Positions 48,780 through 59,009 of a stretch of 64,000 bases of DNA are shown in pieces. Location of the stretch: NCBI GenBank assembly GCA_000565255.1, contig ASRH01000005.1, positions 119,924 to 183,923 on the forward strand, given 5' to 3'. This stretch comes from Candidatus Aramenus sulfurataquae. Its GTDB lineage: Archaea > Thermoproteota > Thermoprotei_A > Sulfolobales > Sulfolobaceae. A program made the position numbers and the translations under genes. Position 1 is the first letter of the stretch; every line of letters starts with the position of its first letter. The notes beneath the pieces are model-generated. The model had not been told where the DNA came from and did not search any database. It saw only the letters and a list, made by a program, of their open reading frames with translations.

Positions 48780-50099
48780 ATGAGTGAACAAGAGCAAGTA
48801 GATAAGAAGTTGCAGGAAGAGTTGCAAAACGCCTTCCCAATGGCGGACACAGTGGACTGGAACGAAGTGTACCAGAGGATAATCTATAGGTATAGCACTC
48901 CCCATGGCCTACAGCACGTAAAGGAGGAGCTGTACAAGCTAGAGGATAAGGGAGAGATCATAGTACACCACATAAAGCCCTACAACAATCCAGTGAAGAT
49001 GCAGAGCTTGAACGGGATACCCAAGACAATCCCAACTGACAAGTTATGGAACCACAAAAGCTGTGGGCAATGTGGTCACATCCCGGGCTACCCGACCTCC
49101 GTGTTCTGGATGATGAACAAGATGGAGATTGACTACTTAGATGAACCGCACCAGACCTCGTGTACTGGCTGGAACTATCACGCTTCCGGAGCTTCTAACC
49201 CAGTCGCCCTAGCTGGAGTTTACGTAAGGAACATGTGGAGGGCTTACGAGACTGGCTACTTCCCCCTGATCCACTGTGGTACATCCTTCGGGCACTATAA
49301 GGAAGTAAGAAACACGATCATCCTACATAAGGAGATAAGGGAGAAGCTGAGGCCAATTATGAGGAAGCTCAACATGGACATTGTAGTGCCGGAAGAGGTA
49401 GTCCACTACTCTGAGTGGTTGTACACCATGAGTAAGAAGGCGGCCCAGCAGAAGAAGTACGACTTGAGCAACGTAAAGGCCGCAGTTCACACCCCATGCC
49501 ACGTTTACAAGTTAGTCCCAGAGGACACAATTTACGACCCAGAGGTATGGCAGGGTAGGAGGCCTGCAGCCCCAAGCGGTACTGTCCAGAACTTCGGCGC
49601 CAAGTTGGTTGACTACTCAACCTGGTGGGACTGCTGTGGTTTCGGCTTTAGGCACATCCTGACGGAGAGGGAGTTCTCCAGGAGCTTTGCCCTGTTCAAG
49701 AAGGTCATCCCAGCAGTTGAGGAGGCTCACGCTGACGTGTTCGTTACCTCCGACACTGGATGTGTGACCACCTTGGACAAGAGCCAGTGGGCTGGAAAGG
49801 CCCACGGTTTCAACTACAACCTTCCCGTGCTGGCAGACGCCCAGTTTGCCGCAATAGCTATGGGAGCTGACCCATACACCATCGCCCAGATACACTGGCA
49901 CGCAACTGACGTGGAGGGCTTCCTGAGGAAGATAGGAGTACCAGTAGACGACTACAAGGAGAAGTTCATCCAGTACCTTTCCGACTTGAGAGAAGGCAAG
50001 GCCCAGCCACAGTACCTGTACACTCCTCACAGGAAGATCGACTTCTACATCTCAGTTCCAGAGAGAGTAAAGTGGTACAAGAAGGATGTACCAAAGTAA
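48780..50099 (+). CDS. hdrB1: Hdr-like complex subunit HdrB1
   Basis: A 439-residue subunit with a CCG-type domain. The C-terminal cysteine set is C240, C285-C286 (WWDCCGFGF) and C328, and an N-terminal set is C95, C98 (SCGQCGH), C128 and C166. Canonical HdrB carries non-cubane [4Fe-4S] clusters that cleave heterodisulfides; the second set here departs from the CX31-39CCX35-36CXXC consensus, as is seen in Hdr-like proteins. The protein is longer than methanogen HdrB and has an N-terminal extension of about 90 residues. Confidence 0.9.
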   Translation: MSEQEQVDKKLQEELQNAFPMADTVDWNEVYQRIIYRYSTPHGLQHVKEELYKLEDKGEIIVHHIKPYNNPVKMQSLNGIPKTIPTDKLWNHKSCGQCGHIPGYPTSVFWMMNKMEIDYLDEPHQTSCTGWNYHASGASNPVALAGVYVRNMWRAYETGYFPLIHCGTSFGHYKEVRNTIILHKEIREKLRPIMRKLNMDIVVPEEVVHYSEWLYTMSKKAAQQKKYDLSNVKAAVHTPCHVYKLVPEDTIYDPEVWQGRRPAAPSGTVQNFGAKLVDYSTWWDCCGFGFRHILTEREFSRSFALFKKVIPAVEEAHADVFVTSDTGCVTTLDKSQWAGKAHGFNYNLPVLADAQFAAIAMGADPYTIAQIHWHATDVEGFLRKIGVPVDDYKEKFIQYLSDLREGKAQPQYLYTPHRKIDFYISVPERVKWYKKDVPK

Positions 50100-50160
50100 A
50101 TGTAGGTTAAGCAAATCTTTTTAATTATTTTTATTAAAAATATGTAGGAAGGTGAGTTTG

Positions 50161-51255
50161 GTGGCAGGAGAAAAAGTCCTCGTAGTAGGATCAGGTCCAG
50201 CAGGGCTATCCGCTACTAAGGAACTGCTAAACATGGGAGTAGACGTAGTGCTGGTGGAGAAGGAGTCATACCTAGGAGGGACGCCTAAGAAGCTCAAGTA
50301 CAGCCTCCTCTTCCCAGAGTTAAGGCCAGCGTCAGAGGTCATTGACCCACTCATAAAGACGGTAGAGGGAAAAGTAAAGACCTACATGGAGAGCATAGTG
50401 GAGGGCGTTAAGGAGGAGGGTAATGGATTTACAGTCTCCATTAAGGACAAGAGCGGTAAGATACAGACCGAGAAGGTAAACGCAATAATAGCTGCCTCGG
50501 GTTTCGAGCACTTCGACTCCAGGAGGAAGTACGAGTACGGTTACGGTATCATCCCCAACATTTACCAGATCTCGGACGTAGAGAAGATGCTTTCGGAGAA
50601 TAAACTTGTAACTACTAAAGGTACCCCTCCAAAGAGAGTCGCGATCCTCCTATGTGTGGGGTCCAGGGACGCCACTGTCGGGAACACTTACTGCTCTAGG
50701 GTATGCTGTGCCGTATCCATCAAGCAGGCAATGGAGATAAAGGAGAGGATTCCAGATGCTGTGGTACACATATACTACATGGACATAAGGACTTACGGTC
50801 TAATGGAGGACAAGCTGTACTGGAAGTCCCAGCTCGAGTACAGGGTAGGGTTCATAAGGGGAAGGATATCCGAGTTCATGAGGGGTCCAAACGACACAGT
50901 TATCATAAAGGGAGAGGACACGATGAACTTGAACAGAGCGTTGGTTGTTCCATATGACATGGTCATTTTGGCAAACGGAATGGAGCTAGGTCTTGGCTCA
51001 AAGCAGGTCGCCAAGGCGCTAGGCCTAGAGTTCGAGGAGCACGGTTTCGTAAGACCACTCGACCCAGATAGGCTACCGGTGCAGTCGACTAGGAAGGGTA
51101 TATTCCTGGCAGGCGCTATAACTGGGCCCAAGACCATCTCGGACTCCATAACCGAGGGTTACGCTGCTGCAATGAAGGCCTATGAGTACGTGACAAAGGG
51201 CGTATGGGAGGAGTCAGACTTCGCCAAGAGAAAAGTAGAGGTGGCACATCATTAG
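50161..51255 (+). CDS. hdrA: Hdr-like complex flavoprotein subunit HdrA
   Basis: A 364-residue FAD protein. GSGPAGLSATKELL gives the dinucleotide fold and ASGFEHFD the second FAD loop. The iron-sulfur region has C168, C181 and C185-C186 (CVGSRD, then YCSRVCCAVS; numbering from the longer start), the HdrA signature. It lacks the N-terminal thioredoxin-like and C-terminal ferredoxin domains of methanogen HdrA, as expected for the sulfur-oxidation form. The GTG at 50161 has GGTGA spaced 5 nt before it; GTG at 50152 is an alternative. Confidence 0.92.
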   Translation: MAGEKVLVVGSGPAGLSATKELLNMGVDVVLVEKESYLGGTPKKLKYSLLFPELRPASEVIDPLIKTVEGKVKTYMESIVEGVKEEGNGFTVSIKDKSGKIQTEKVNAIIAASGFEHFDSRRKYEYGYGIIPNIYQISDVEKMLSENKLVTTKGTPPKRVAILLCVGSRDATVGNTYCSRVCCAVSIKQAMEIKERIPDAVVHIYYMDIRTYGLMEDKLYWKSQLEYRVGFIRGRISEFMRGPNDTVIIKGEDTMNLNRALVVPYDMVILANGMELGLGSKQVAKALGLEFEEHGFVRPLDPDRLPVQSTRKGIFLAGAITGPKTISDSITEGYAAAMKAYEYVTKGVWEESDFAKRKVEVAHH

Positions 51256-51279
51256 CCTAGTTTTTTAAACGTTGATTAC

Positions 51280-51993
51280 GTGAGGGAAATTTACAACGCG
51301 ATGTTAGATGTAGACGTAAATAACACCGTGTCCGGGGACGCTAAGAAGTCCTTGGACACAATCCTCCAAGCCATGAAGTTAAAGTCTCAGACGCTTTCCT
51401 CCCTTTCCATCTTTACTGAGGAGGACGCCAGGAAGCTCTTCGATTCCGTGTTCTACGCTAGGAAGAGCTTTTCCGACGTTATCTCCAAGACTCCAGTCCC
51501 TGTCCTAGCTAAGGCTTACGAGAAGCTCAAGGACTCATCCCTATCTTACGAGGAAAGGGTAAGCTCCTTTGTTAGCTCCGTGTCCGGAGGGGAGAGGGAA
51601 GACATAGAGGACATGGCGAAGGAAGTCATTCACTTCCTAGAGCCAGAGAAGTATCCCCTCTGGACTAGGTGGACGTGGAACAAGGCCAGGGGGACTGGGT
51701 CGATAACGTACGTGTTAAAGGACAACGTAAGGATCGAAACCCTGGACCAGTACTTCGAGGCAGTGAAGGAGCTCAGGAAGGTCCTCGAGATTTTTGGGCT
51801 CTTCTCCGAGAACTTTTACTTGACTTCCGTTTTTTTAGTCTACTCGTACGTGAGGTATTTGGACTACACAACCCACCTCGCGGTGGACAAAAAGGCCGCG
51901 GGGTTGATCCCCACGCACCTAACTACAACGGCCCTTGTTTTGGGCCTAAAACCCTATCTCAAGGTGATCAAACTTGCCAATACCCGAGCTTGA
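51280..51993 (+). CDS. Conserved hdr-cluster protein of unknown function
   Basis: A 237-residue helical protein without cysteines, GTG start. It reads [20 protein letters not shown], then [20 protein letters not shown] and [21 protein letters not shown] protein of unknown function at this position between hdrA and hdrC2 is a standard feature of archaeal and bacterial Hdr-like clusters, which makes it a likely subunit or assembly factor. Its stop overlaps the hdrC2 start by 20 nt. Confidence 0.78.
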   Translation: MREIYNAMLDVDVNNTVSGDAKKSLDTILQAMKLKSQTLSSLSIFTEEDARKLFDSVFYARKSFSDVISKTPVPVLAKAYEKLKDSSLSYEERVSSFVSSVSGGEREDIEDMAKEVIHFLEPEKYPLWTRWTWNKARGTGSITYVLKDNVRIETLDQYFEAVKELRKVLEIFGLFSENFYLTSVFLVYSYVRYLDYTTHLAVDKKAAGLIPTHLTTTALVLGLKPYLKVIKLANTRA

Positions 51994-52666
51994 AAAACCC
52001 ATAATTAAAGGTCTAATCCAAAAAGATAAAGTAGTAATAGACGGCCTAGAGCTAGACGGCACTTGGAACGCCTTCATGATAGAGAGAACTCAGACCGGCT
52101 ACGATCCCTCAGTGTGGGACGAAATAGCCAACACCGTAGAGGGCAACACTATCTCCCTGTGCTGGCAGTGCGGAACTTGTACCTCAGGCTGTACAATGAG
52201 GGAGTACGACCCCAAATACTCTCCGAGGCGTTTCATAGACCTGGCCAGGAAGGGAGACAAGCAGTCCTTGATGGAGCTTCAGGATAGTCTATGGAGGTGC
52301 GTCTCCTGCCAGAAGTGCACCCACAGGTGTCCAAAGGGAGTGCTAGTTGAAGAGGTAGTTCACGCGATCCACAACTACATGCTAAAGCATGGCCTAGTAA
52401 AGAAGGACCCCGGTACGGTGTTCGACGAGATATTCCTCGAGGCGGTTATGAAGAACGGAGGAAGGATCTCCGAGCTAGTACTCGGAGGCGCGTCAGCAAA
52501 GGCAGGTTTCGTGACTCTCAGCATTAGGGACTTGATAGCCATGTCGGGACCGCTGTTAAGGTCTGGACTAATAAAGGACCTCATGAAGCCAAGTAAGGTA
52601 AAGAACTGGGACAGAATAAAGAAGGTACTTGAGGAGGCAATGAATGAGGAGGTGACCCCAGAATGA
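51974..52666 (+). CDS. hdrC2: Hdr-like complex iron-sulfur subunit HdrC2
   Basis: A 230-residue subunit with two [4Fe-4S] motifs: C63, C66, C69, C73 ([11 protein letters not shown]) and C109, C112, C115, C119 ([11 protein letters not shown]). A TTG at 51974 starts inside the previous gene; the gene ends overlapping hdrB2 by 4 nt. It would carry electrons between HdrB2 and the flavin subunit. Confidence 0.92.
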   Translation: MPIPELEKPIIKGLIQKDKVVIDGLELDGTWNAFMIERTQTGYDPSVWDEIANTVEGNTISLCWQCGTCTSGCTMREYDPKYSPRRFIDLARKGDKQSLMELQDSLWRCVSCQKCTHRCPKGVLVEEVVHAIHNYMLKHGLVKKDPGTVFDEIFLEAVMKNGGRISELVLGGASAKAGFVTLSIRDLIAMSGPLLRSGLIKDLMKPSKVKNWDRIKKVLEEAMNEEVTPE

Positions 52667-53571
52667 GCACTTACGGTAAAGTAGCCTTCTATCCAGGATG
52701 TGCACTAGACGGGCTTGGTAAGCCATACGAGGTATCTCTGAAGTTAGCGGCACAGGATCTAGGCCTAGAGTACGAGAAGATCGAGGACTACAACTGCTGT
52801 GGAGCGCTGGAGGTAAAGAACGTAAACACAATGGCAGGACTACTTTTGCCTGCGAGGAACTTGTCGCTGGCTAGGAGCATGGGAGCTAACGCCATAATGT
52901 CAGCCTGCCCAGGGTGCCACTACTCCCTCTCCAGGACGCAGTACTTCATGACGAGGTATCCCAAGCTATCCGCCAAGGTAAACGCCTACCTAGAGAAGAT
53001 GGGAGAGAAGCCGTACGACGAGCAGCTCCTCATGATACACGCAGTGGAGTTCTTCTATAACACCGTTGGCCCTGAGGGAATAAAAGCCAAGGTAAAGAGG
53101 CCCCTGACTGGGTTAAAGGTCGCCCCATACTACGGCTGTCTGTATGCGAGGCCTAAGGCATATACGCTCACAGGATATATGAGGATGAAGGACGATCCAG
53201 AGAGGCCCTTCTTCATGGACGAGCTACTGAAGGCACTTGGAGCTGAGGTAGTGCCCTTCGAGGCAAAGACTATGTGCTGTGGAGGGCCACACGTCTACTC
53301 AGACGCCGAGACCTCGTTGCACTTAGAGGCTAGGATACTGAAGGAGGCAAAGAGGAACGGAGCAGAGATACTGGTGACGGATTGCCCATTGGGACACGTA
53401 GCAATAGAGAGCAACATGAACAAGATAGCCTCCAAGTACGGAGAGGACTTAAGGATGCCCCTAGCCTACTTCACTCAGCTACTTGCCTTCGCCTTCGGCC
53501 ACGGCCCCGATGAGACGCTACTGACAGCCAACTTGACGAATCCCATGTCCGTCCTTAAGAGGTACTTATAA
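52663..53571 (+). CDS. hdrB2: Hdr-like complex subunit HdrB2
   Basis: A 302-residue subunit with two CCG domains. The first has the exact CX31CCX35CxxC spacing (C13, C45-C46, C82, C85), enough for a non-cubane [4Fe-4S] cluster. The second has C159, C205-C206 (TMCCGGPH) and C241, but the last position is CPLG with Gly where the fourth Cys is expected, so only the first site is complete. It is the last gene of the hdr run and is followed by a T-rich tract. Confidence 0.92.
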   Translation: MSTYGKVAFYPGCALDGLGKPYEVSLKLAAQDLGLEYEKIEDYNCCGALEVKNVNTMAGLLLPARNLSLARSMGANAIMSACPGCHYSLSRTQYFMTRYPKLSAKVNAYLEKMGEKPYDEQLLMIHAVEFFYNTVGPEGIKAKVKRPLTGLKVAPYYGCLYARPKAYTLTGYMRMKDDPERPFFMDELLKALGAEVVPFEAKTMCCGGPHVYSDAETSLHLEARILKEAKRNGAEILVTDCPLGHVAIESNMNKIASKYGEDLRMPLAYFTQLLAFAFGHGPDETLLTANLTNPMSVLKRYL

Positions 53572-53612
53572 GAATCTCTTTTCTTTTTTACTCTCCTTTT
53601 CTTCTTATTCTC

Positions 53613-53947
53613 ATGCCATCTCCTTCTGACCACTTAGCAAACGAGAGAACCTTCCTAGCCTGGGTTAGGACTGCGATAGCGCTCATAGGCTTCGGCTTCG
53701 TCATTGCTAAGTTTGCCCTCTTCTTGGAAATACTAAGGGGGGTAAACAGTTGGGCGGATCATCAGTGACCTACGGCGAGGTGATGATACTTATTGGAGGA
53801 GCGGTCATAGCTTACGGTATATACACGTACTTGAGGAACGAGAGAGACCTAGAGAGGAACCAGTACTACCCCAGAACAGTGGAGAACGTGGCCTTCGCTG
53901 GAGTTATCCTGGCAATAGCCATAGCCTTAGCTTTGCTAATAATATAG
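53613..53947 (+). pseudogene. DUF202-family membrane protein, frameshifted at a G6 run
   Basis: An ATG at 53613 gives the YidH/DUF202 core [20 protein letters not shown] and stops at 53768. The second half, GAVIAYGIYTYLRNERDLER and a last span ending in LALLII, lies in another frame to 53947. One extra G in the run of six at 53737-53742 would join the halves as [15 protein letters not shown]. The complete protein would have three membrane spans and about 111 residues. Because both halves are otherwise intact the cause may be a sequencing error or programmed slippage rather than decay. The stop overlaps the convergent exchanger gene by 12 nt. Confidence 0.65.
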
Positions 53948-54862
53948 GAAGGAGAAGTAGATCATTGCAAAGTAAAGGACTATCAACATTACAGACTCCT
54001 TTGCCCCGAGCTTCCCGTCCAACAAGGTAACTACCCCTATCACGTTGGCTATTAACGCCGAGATCACCTCAGGTAGCGCTGGGTGGAGGTCGAAGTCTGT
54101 GAAAATCCCTATTAACGCCAGTAGGACGGTGGCGTTCTCTATCTTACTGCCTATGAAGCTCACTATTGCCAGGGATCCCCCTTCGGCGTGGGAGGTAGCT
54201 AGCCTTATTGCTGAAACCTTCTCCTCTATCTCGCTGGCAATAGGCGTCAAGACAAGGGAGAGCCACACCGGAGGAACTCCCAAGGTGACTGCCGTGTCGT
54301 AGAGGTAATTGACGAAGAGGTCTGAGAGGGCAACTATAGTTGCTGCGCCCAACAGCAAATAGAGTACAGCCTTCCTCTTGTTCACTTCTCCTTCGCTGTT
54401 CCTCTTCTCTCCAGCCCTTAGTCTGTATCCCACGTACCCGGAGTAGATGAGGAGGAGGGGTATGGCGTCCCACATGTTGAGCCTCCCGTAGGCTATTACC
54501 CCGGCTAAGGACAAGGTGGTCAAGAGGAGAAACCTATTCTCCACCTTGTAGTCGCCCACCATTCTGAGCTTCGTCCTCCACTTCCAGAAGTACGCTAACC
54601 CCACCAGTCCCACACCAAAGGTGAAGAGCACTACGTTACCCCCTATGGCTGAGCCGAGGGCGACGGAGAACTTCTCGTTTAGTAGGGCCACAACTACGAA
54701 TATAGTCTCCGGGAGGGAAGTCAGAAGCCCAAGCACCAAGCCCCCCACAATCCCCTGGCTCAACCCCTTCTCCAGCTCCTCTGCCCCCCTCGCTAGGGCT
54801 TCTGAGGCGAGGCCTAGGATTACAGTTATTGCTGAGAGCGCTAATATATCGTACATGAGCAT
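53936..54862 (-). CDS. Sodium/calcium exchanger-family transporter (CaCA)
   Basis: A 308-residue membrane protein with about ten spans and two alpha repeats: LGLLTSLPETIFVVVALL with ALGSAIGGNVVLF in the first half, and TPIASEIEEKVSAIRLATSH with SFIGSKIENATVLLAL in the second. Those segments carry the acidic ion ligands of Ca2+/cation antiporters. The transported ion cannot be told from the sequence. ATG 54862 or 54856 may be the start; the difference is two residues. It is followed by no gene on its strand. Confidence 0.88.
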   Translation of the reverse strand: MLMYDILALSAITVILGLASEALARGAEELEKGLSQGIVGGLVLGLLTSLPETIFVVVALLNEKFSVALGSAIGGNVVLFTFGVGLVGLAYFWKWRTKLRMVGDYKVENRFLLLTTLSLAGVIAYGRLNMWDAIPLLLIYSGYVGYRLRAGEKRNSEGEVNKRKAVLYLLLGAATIVALSDLFVNYLYDTAVTLGVPPVWLSLVLTPIASEIEEKVSAIRLATSHAEGGSLAIVSFIGSKIENATVLLALIGIFTDFDLHPALPEVISALIANVIGVVTLLDGKLGAKESVMLIVLYFAMIYFSFLYY

Positions 54863-54926
54863 TATGGAGTCTCTCTATTTATTTTCCCGCTAATTCCCTA
54901 AATACTTTCTTCACGGCGAGAGGCTT

Positions 54927-55463
54927 TCACCCAAAGTCCAGTGTCCTTCCCTTTTCCTTCAGCCCGCACAAGTCTCTTGCCATCGCCTTGGGGTCCCTGA
55001 AGTACTTCACCTTCACAACCGCCCTGTGGTCGAAGTACTCTGGGTATGCCTTTTGCAGTAGGTCAGTGCTGTAACCAGTGTCCACCAACACGTACACTGG
55101 CTTCCCCATGCCGTAGGCCATGAGCACCTCTATCTCAGTCCCTACTCCACCTCCTAGGGCGACTATTGCATCGCTCGACCTCACCAGGGGGACCGACCTT
55201 GCCCTAAACTCCATGCCCGTCTTAACCAGGATGACCTCCTTAGGTGGGTAGACCTCCTCGTGCTCTACTGGGAGTATCATTACCACAGTGAAGCCCAACG
55301 CCGTAGCTTGATCCACGATCTCCTTCATGAGCCCCCAGTATCCACCAAGGAAGAGGATAGGCAGTTCCTGACACTCCTCGCTTAAGGTCGTCAAGAAGCT
55401 GTATACCTTTTCCCTCATGTCCTCGCTGTACTCTCCGCTGTGGGCAGCTATCCCCAGTTGCAT
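54927..55463 (-). CDS. LOG-family (SLOG) Rossmann protein, TIGR00725-like
   Basis: A 178-residue nucleotide-binding Rossmann protein. FLGGYWGLMKEIVDQATALG is the first loop and helix, and ALGGGVGTEIEVLMAYGMGK is the GGxGTxxE active-site motif of LOG phosphoribohydrolases, formerly called lysine decarboxylase-like. Relatives cleave nucleoside monophosphates to bases or bind nucleotide second messengers. It is transcribed divergently from the glcD-type gene with 58 nt between starts. Confidence 0.82.
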   Translation of the reverse strand: MQLGIAAHSGEYSEDMREKVYSFLTTLSEECQELPILFLGGYWGLMKEIVDQATALGFTVVMILPVEHEEVYPPKEVILVKTGMEFRARSVPLVRSSDAIVALGGGVGTEIEVLMAYGMGKPVYVLVDTGYSTDLLQKAYPEYFDHRAVVKVKYFRDPKAMARDLCGLKEKGRTLDFG

Positions 55464-55521
55464 AAGTTGATGTCCTCTCAGCGCTAAAAAGAGTTTTTAG
55501 CTAAGGTTTAGAACATCACAA

Positions 55522-56850
55522 ATGGACATAGGCGTTGAGTTTTCAAAGGGGGAGGAAAGGGAGGACTTCGTGGGGAACAAGGTAAGGCCCTCCATTATCT
55601 TCTACCCAAAGGACGAGGGAGAGGTAGCGAAGGTAGTTAGGTACGCTTACGAGCGAGGCATACCCGTGGTAACGTGGGGAGCAGGTACCTCCTTGACTGG
55701 GGCAGTTGAGTGCAACGGGTGTATCTTGATAGACGTGAAGTACATGGACAAGATCCTCGAGGTAAACGAAGTTGACTGGTACGCGAGGGTACAGCCTGGC
55801 GTCAACTTGGAGTACTTGAACAGAAAGCTAGCGGAAAAGGGCTTCTTCCTCCCCCCAGACCCTGCAAGCTTCTTTCTCTGCACAGTTGGAGGGGCTACCG
55901 CAAACTCCTCAGGAGGGATGAGGGGGGTCAAGTACGGTACCTTCAAGGAGTGGGTCCTCGCTTTGAAGGTAGTGTTGCCAAACGGGAAGGTGGTGAAGCT
56001 TGGGGAGCCTTTAAGGAAGAATAGAGCAGGTTATGACCTAGTTAGCCTCTTCGTAGGTAGCGAGGGGACTCTCGGCGTTATAACTGAGATATGGTTCAGG
56101 ATAACTCCATTGCCAAGAAGGAAGACCTTCACCGTCATGGCCTACGTGAAGGACATGGAGGAAGCAGGGAGGGTAATAGTGGAGGTGAGGAAGAGGAGGA
56201 TACTCCCAGAGATGGCAGAGTACTTGGACAGGGAAGTGGTAAAGGCCTTGAACAAGCACTTGAACGCGGGGCTGAAGGAGTCAGATGGAGGTCTAATGCT
56301 CTTTTCCGTGGAGGAGGACCACTTGGAAGACCTCCTCGACGTGCTAAGGGGCAACGAGGTAGTAGTTGCCGAGGGGGAGGAGGCGGAGAGGCTCTACTCC
56401 ATTAGGGCTCAGTCGGCAATAGCTCTTAGAGCTGAGGCAAAACACATGGTGGTTGAGGACATAGTGGTTCCAGTGTCGAAGTTGCCTGAGGCAATAAAGA
56501 GGTTAAAGGAGGTTGAGAGGAAGTACAACGTCAGACTGCCAGTCATTGCGCACATAGGCGACGGGAACCTCCATCCCAATATCCTGTACAACGAGGGAGA
56601 GGTGGAGGGGCTGTTCGAGGAGGTAGCCAACATTGCAATAGAGCTGGGCGGTTCTGTGTCAGGGGAACACGGCATTGGAACGCAGAAGGCCAAGGTCATG
56701 GCCCTCCAGCTGCTCAAGCACAACGGCAGGGAAGTCCTCGATATAATGGAGGGAATAAAGAGGCTCATAGACCCAAAGGGCATAATGAACCCTGGGAAGT
56801 ACGTGGAGCTAGCTAAGAAATACGCAGAAGGTTCGGGAGAAAACTATTAA
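55522..56850 (+). CDS. glcD: FAD-linked oxidase, GlcD/D-lactate dehydrogenase type
   Basis: A 442-residue soluble flavoprotein. The PCMH FAD-binding domain has [20 protein letters not shown] and [23 protein letters not shown] closes it, and the C-terminal domain has [10 protein letters not shown] and [10 protein letters not shown], which hold the substrate and flavin. It oxidises a 2-hydroxy acid such as D-lactate or glycolate, passing electrons to a partner. No GlcE/GlcF genes are adjacent; it shares a transcription unit with a LysO-like exporter 23 nt downstream. Confidence 0.92.
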   Translation: MDIGVEFSKGEEREDFVGNKVRPSIIFYPKDEGEVAKVVRYAYERGIPVVTWGAGTSLTGAVECNGCILIDVKYMDKILEVNEVDWYARVQPGVNLEYLNRKLAEKGFFLPPDPASFFLCTVGGATANSSGGMRGVKYGTFKEWVLALKVVLPNGKVVKLGEPLRKNRAGYDLVSLFVGSEGTLGVITEIWFRITPLPRRKTFTVMAYVKDMEEAGRVIVEVRKRRILPEMAEYLDREVVKALNKHLNAGLKESDGGLMLFSVEEDHLEDLLDVLRGNEVVVAEGEEAERLYSIRAQSAIALRAEAKHMVVEDIVVPVSKLPEAIKRLKEVERKYNVRLPVIAHIGDGNLHPNILYNEGEVEGLFEEVANIAIELGGSVSGEHGIGTQKAKVMALQLLKHNGREVLDIMEGIKRLIDPKGIMNPGKYVELAKKYAEGSGENY

Positions 56851-56873
56851 TTTCACGCCCTCTTTCTATAACC

Positions 56874-57734
56874 GTGGAGTTCACAGCAACCTTTATACTT
56901 CTCTACTTAGTTTCAATCGCCCTAGGTAGGAAGGTGAGGATACCTTCAGTGATGTCAGATGCCGTCGTCCTGGTCTTGATATTCACCATATCCTATTGGG
57001 GAGGAGTGGAGGTCTCGTCTCAAGCAGTAGCCAAGATAGCCTACCTCTCCCTAGTTTCCTCAGTAGTGGTAGTAGTGGTGACCTACTTCATTGGTTCCCT
57101 TGTGAAGCTCGAGGTAAAGGAGGGAAAAGCGAAGGTAGACCTCTTAACTCAGTTGAAGTACTTGTTACCCCTAGTGATAGGCATCGTATTGGGGACAGCG
57201 CTTAAGTTTTCGCTACCCTTTGACCAGATCATAGACTGGGAGCTCTACCTCCTCGCGGTGGTAATTGGGATAAGCGTAGGGAGGGAGCTGAGCGTGGAAG
57301 TCCTAAGGAGGATAACCGGGCTTGCCGTTTTCTCCATCTTGGTGGCAGTGGCAGGGGCAGTGGTCTCCTCCGTGTTCCTCTACTTCCTAGGGATAAAGCC
57401 CTTTAACTTAGCCCTTGCCATCTCCCTAGGTTCAGGCTGGTACTCCTACACCGGACCAGTGGTAGCCAAGTTCTACGGCCCCGTTTACGGCGTCATAGGC
57501 TTCCTTGTCAACTTCCTCAGGGAACAGTTAACCTTCTCCCTTGTCCCTGTTTTCCTGAAACTGAGGTCTTCTCCCCTTGGGGCTATAGCGGTAGGAGGGG
57601 CGACCTCCATGGACACGACCCTCGGCTTCTACGTGGAGGTTCTTGGCGCTGAGTACGGCGTAGGCGCAATGATAAACGGGGTAATCCTAACTCTTGTCGT
57701 ACCCGTGGTGCTCCCCCTTGTTCTTTCCGCCTAA
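56874..57734 (+). CDS. LysO-like (DUF340) membrane exporter
   Basis: A 286-residue protein with about eight spans and a GTG start. [16 protein letters not shown] at about residues 185-200, FLREQLTF and [10 protein letters not shown] are the conserved re-entrant motifs of the LysO/DUF340 family; Escherichia coli LysO exports lysine. The substrate here is unknown. Its 3' end overlaps the convergent MFS gene by 48 nt, the longest tail overlap in the window. Confidence 0.86.
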   Translation: MEFTATFILLYLVSIALGRKVRIPSVMSDAVVLVLIFTISYWGGVEVSSQAVAKIAYLSLVSSVVVVVVTYFIGSLVKLEVKEGKAKVDLLTQLKYLLPLVIGIVLGTALKFSLPFDQIIDWELYLLAVVIGISVGRELSVEVLRRITGLAVFSILVAVAGAVVSSVFLYFLGIKPFNLALAISLGSGWYSYTGPVVAKFYGPVYGVIGFLVNFLREQLTFSLVPVFLKLRSSPLGAIAVGGATSMDTTLGFYVEVLGAEYGVGAMINGVILTLVVPVVLPLVLSA

Positions 57735-58889
57735 GAGCTTGGGATAGAGGTAACCGCTGGCAGCTTGAAATGCCCCTCCCAAGAGGAGGGGGAGGGGAAT
57801 GGAGACCTCCATCAAGTACCCCCCAAGCCCAGAGCTGAGCTGCGATATCCTTGTCGCGACGCCCTGAAGGCTAGAGGCAGTACCGTAGTCCTCCTCGTGA
57901 ATTCCCCTCACGTTAACCACAGTCCTGTTTGGCGCGCCAAAGCCAGCGTTGAAGCCCCTTGCCACGTATAGGGCTGAGGCGAGGAGGGGGAAGGGAGAGA
58001 GGGCCATTGTCATTAAGAACACCCCATTTAACAGCCTTGTTATGGACGCTACCCTTAACGCCTCAAATGGGGACTTTGTGGCTAAGACGGAGCCAAGGGA
58101 GGTGGCCACGTAGTTGCCAGTGAACACTAGCCCTATCTGAAAGGAGGACAAGTGAAACCTCAGGGAGAACCACAAGGGCAGGAGAGGTATGGCAAGGCCG
58201 AGGCCAAAGCCCCCAAGGGAGTTCACTGCTATTACCTTGGCCACGTACCTTAGGCTGGACTCCCTCATGAAAGCTGTGGTCTTTCTGGGCCTTGGCGCCT
58301 CCTTAACAAATAGGAGGGAGGTGAAGGACGTCAAGAGGAGGACAAACGCAACGGCAAAGAGTAGCCTATACGCCTCCACGTCCTTCACCGGCAGGAATGA
58401 CTTTAAGCTCAACATTAGGCTACCCCCTATCGCAGAGATTGAGGAGACTGAGGTCAAGAGCCCTATCCTCTTTACTCTCTCCCTCTCCTCACTCCAGTTG
58501 CTCATTACCAATGCTGTGAGCCCAGGGGAGTAAACGCCCCTAGCTCCTCCAGCAGTCCCCCCAATCCCAGCCACAATTAACGCCGACACCACCAAGGGTA
58601 CCCAGCTAGTCAAGGAGATGACGAGGGTCCCAAACACAGCAAACCCCTCGCCTATTAACAACGCCTTCTTGTACCCTTTCCTGTCCCCTAAGGCGCCCAG
58701 CGTAAGGGCTTGGAGGGTGGTGGAGGCTATGACCCCAGCGAAGACCAGCCCTATTTCGCCTGGCCTCAAGCCTAAGAGCGAGAGGTAAAGAGAGGAGGAA
58801 AGGGTAACGAAGATGAGCCCAATACTTCTCGCAACCCTAGACGCTACTAAAAACTTAAAGCCGTAGTCCATGTTTCGCACCAAAAACAC
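57687..58889 (-). CDS. Major facilitator superfamily transporter
   Basis: A 400-residue membrane protein with 12 predicted spans. The loop between spans 2 and 3 is [19 protein letters not shown], a good MFS motif [19 protein letters not shown] is the matching motif in the second half. Substrate unknown. ATG 58889 or 58871 (MDYGFKF) are possible starts; the second gives a more usual cytoplasmic N terminus. Confidence 0.87.
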   Translation of the reverse strand: MFLVRNMDYGFKFLVASRVARSIGLIFVTLSSSLYLSLLGLRPGEIGLVFAGVIASTTLQALTLGALGDRKGYKKALLIGEGFAVFGTLVISLTSWVPLVVSALIVAGIGGTAGGARGVYSPGLTALVMSNWSEERERVKRIGLLTSVSSISAIGGSLMLSLKSFLPVKDVEAYRLLFAVAFVLLLTSFTSLLFVKEAPRPRKTTAFMRESSLRYVAKVIAVNSLGGFGLGLAIPLLPLWFSLRFHLSSFQIGLVFTGNYVATSLGSVLATKSPFEALRVASITRLLNGVFLMTMALSPFPLLASALYVARGFNAGFGAPNRTVVNVRGIHEEDYGTASSLQGVATRISQLSSGLGGYLMEVSIPLPLLLGGAFQAASGYLYPKLLGGKNKGEHHGYDKS

Positions 58890-58932
58890 GATTTTTTCTA
58901 GTCTTAGCCTAAAAAAGGTATCTCATGCAGTT

Positions 58933-58944
58933 CACTGTTCAGTG
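58933..58944. repeat. Short palindrome CACTG-TT-CAGTG
   Basis: A 5+2+5 palindrome in the 120-nt gap between the MFS gene and the Lpd remnant, followed 14 nt on by another CACTG (GTTCACTGAG). It could be an operator for either divergent gene. Confidence 0.3.
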
Positions 58945-59009
58945 CACCAGTGCGTTCACTGAGATTTTAGAGTTTGAAAGCTTTTTACTTGAATAATCTA
59001 CAAATTTCT

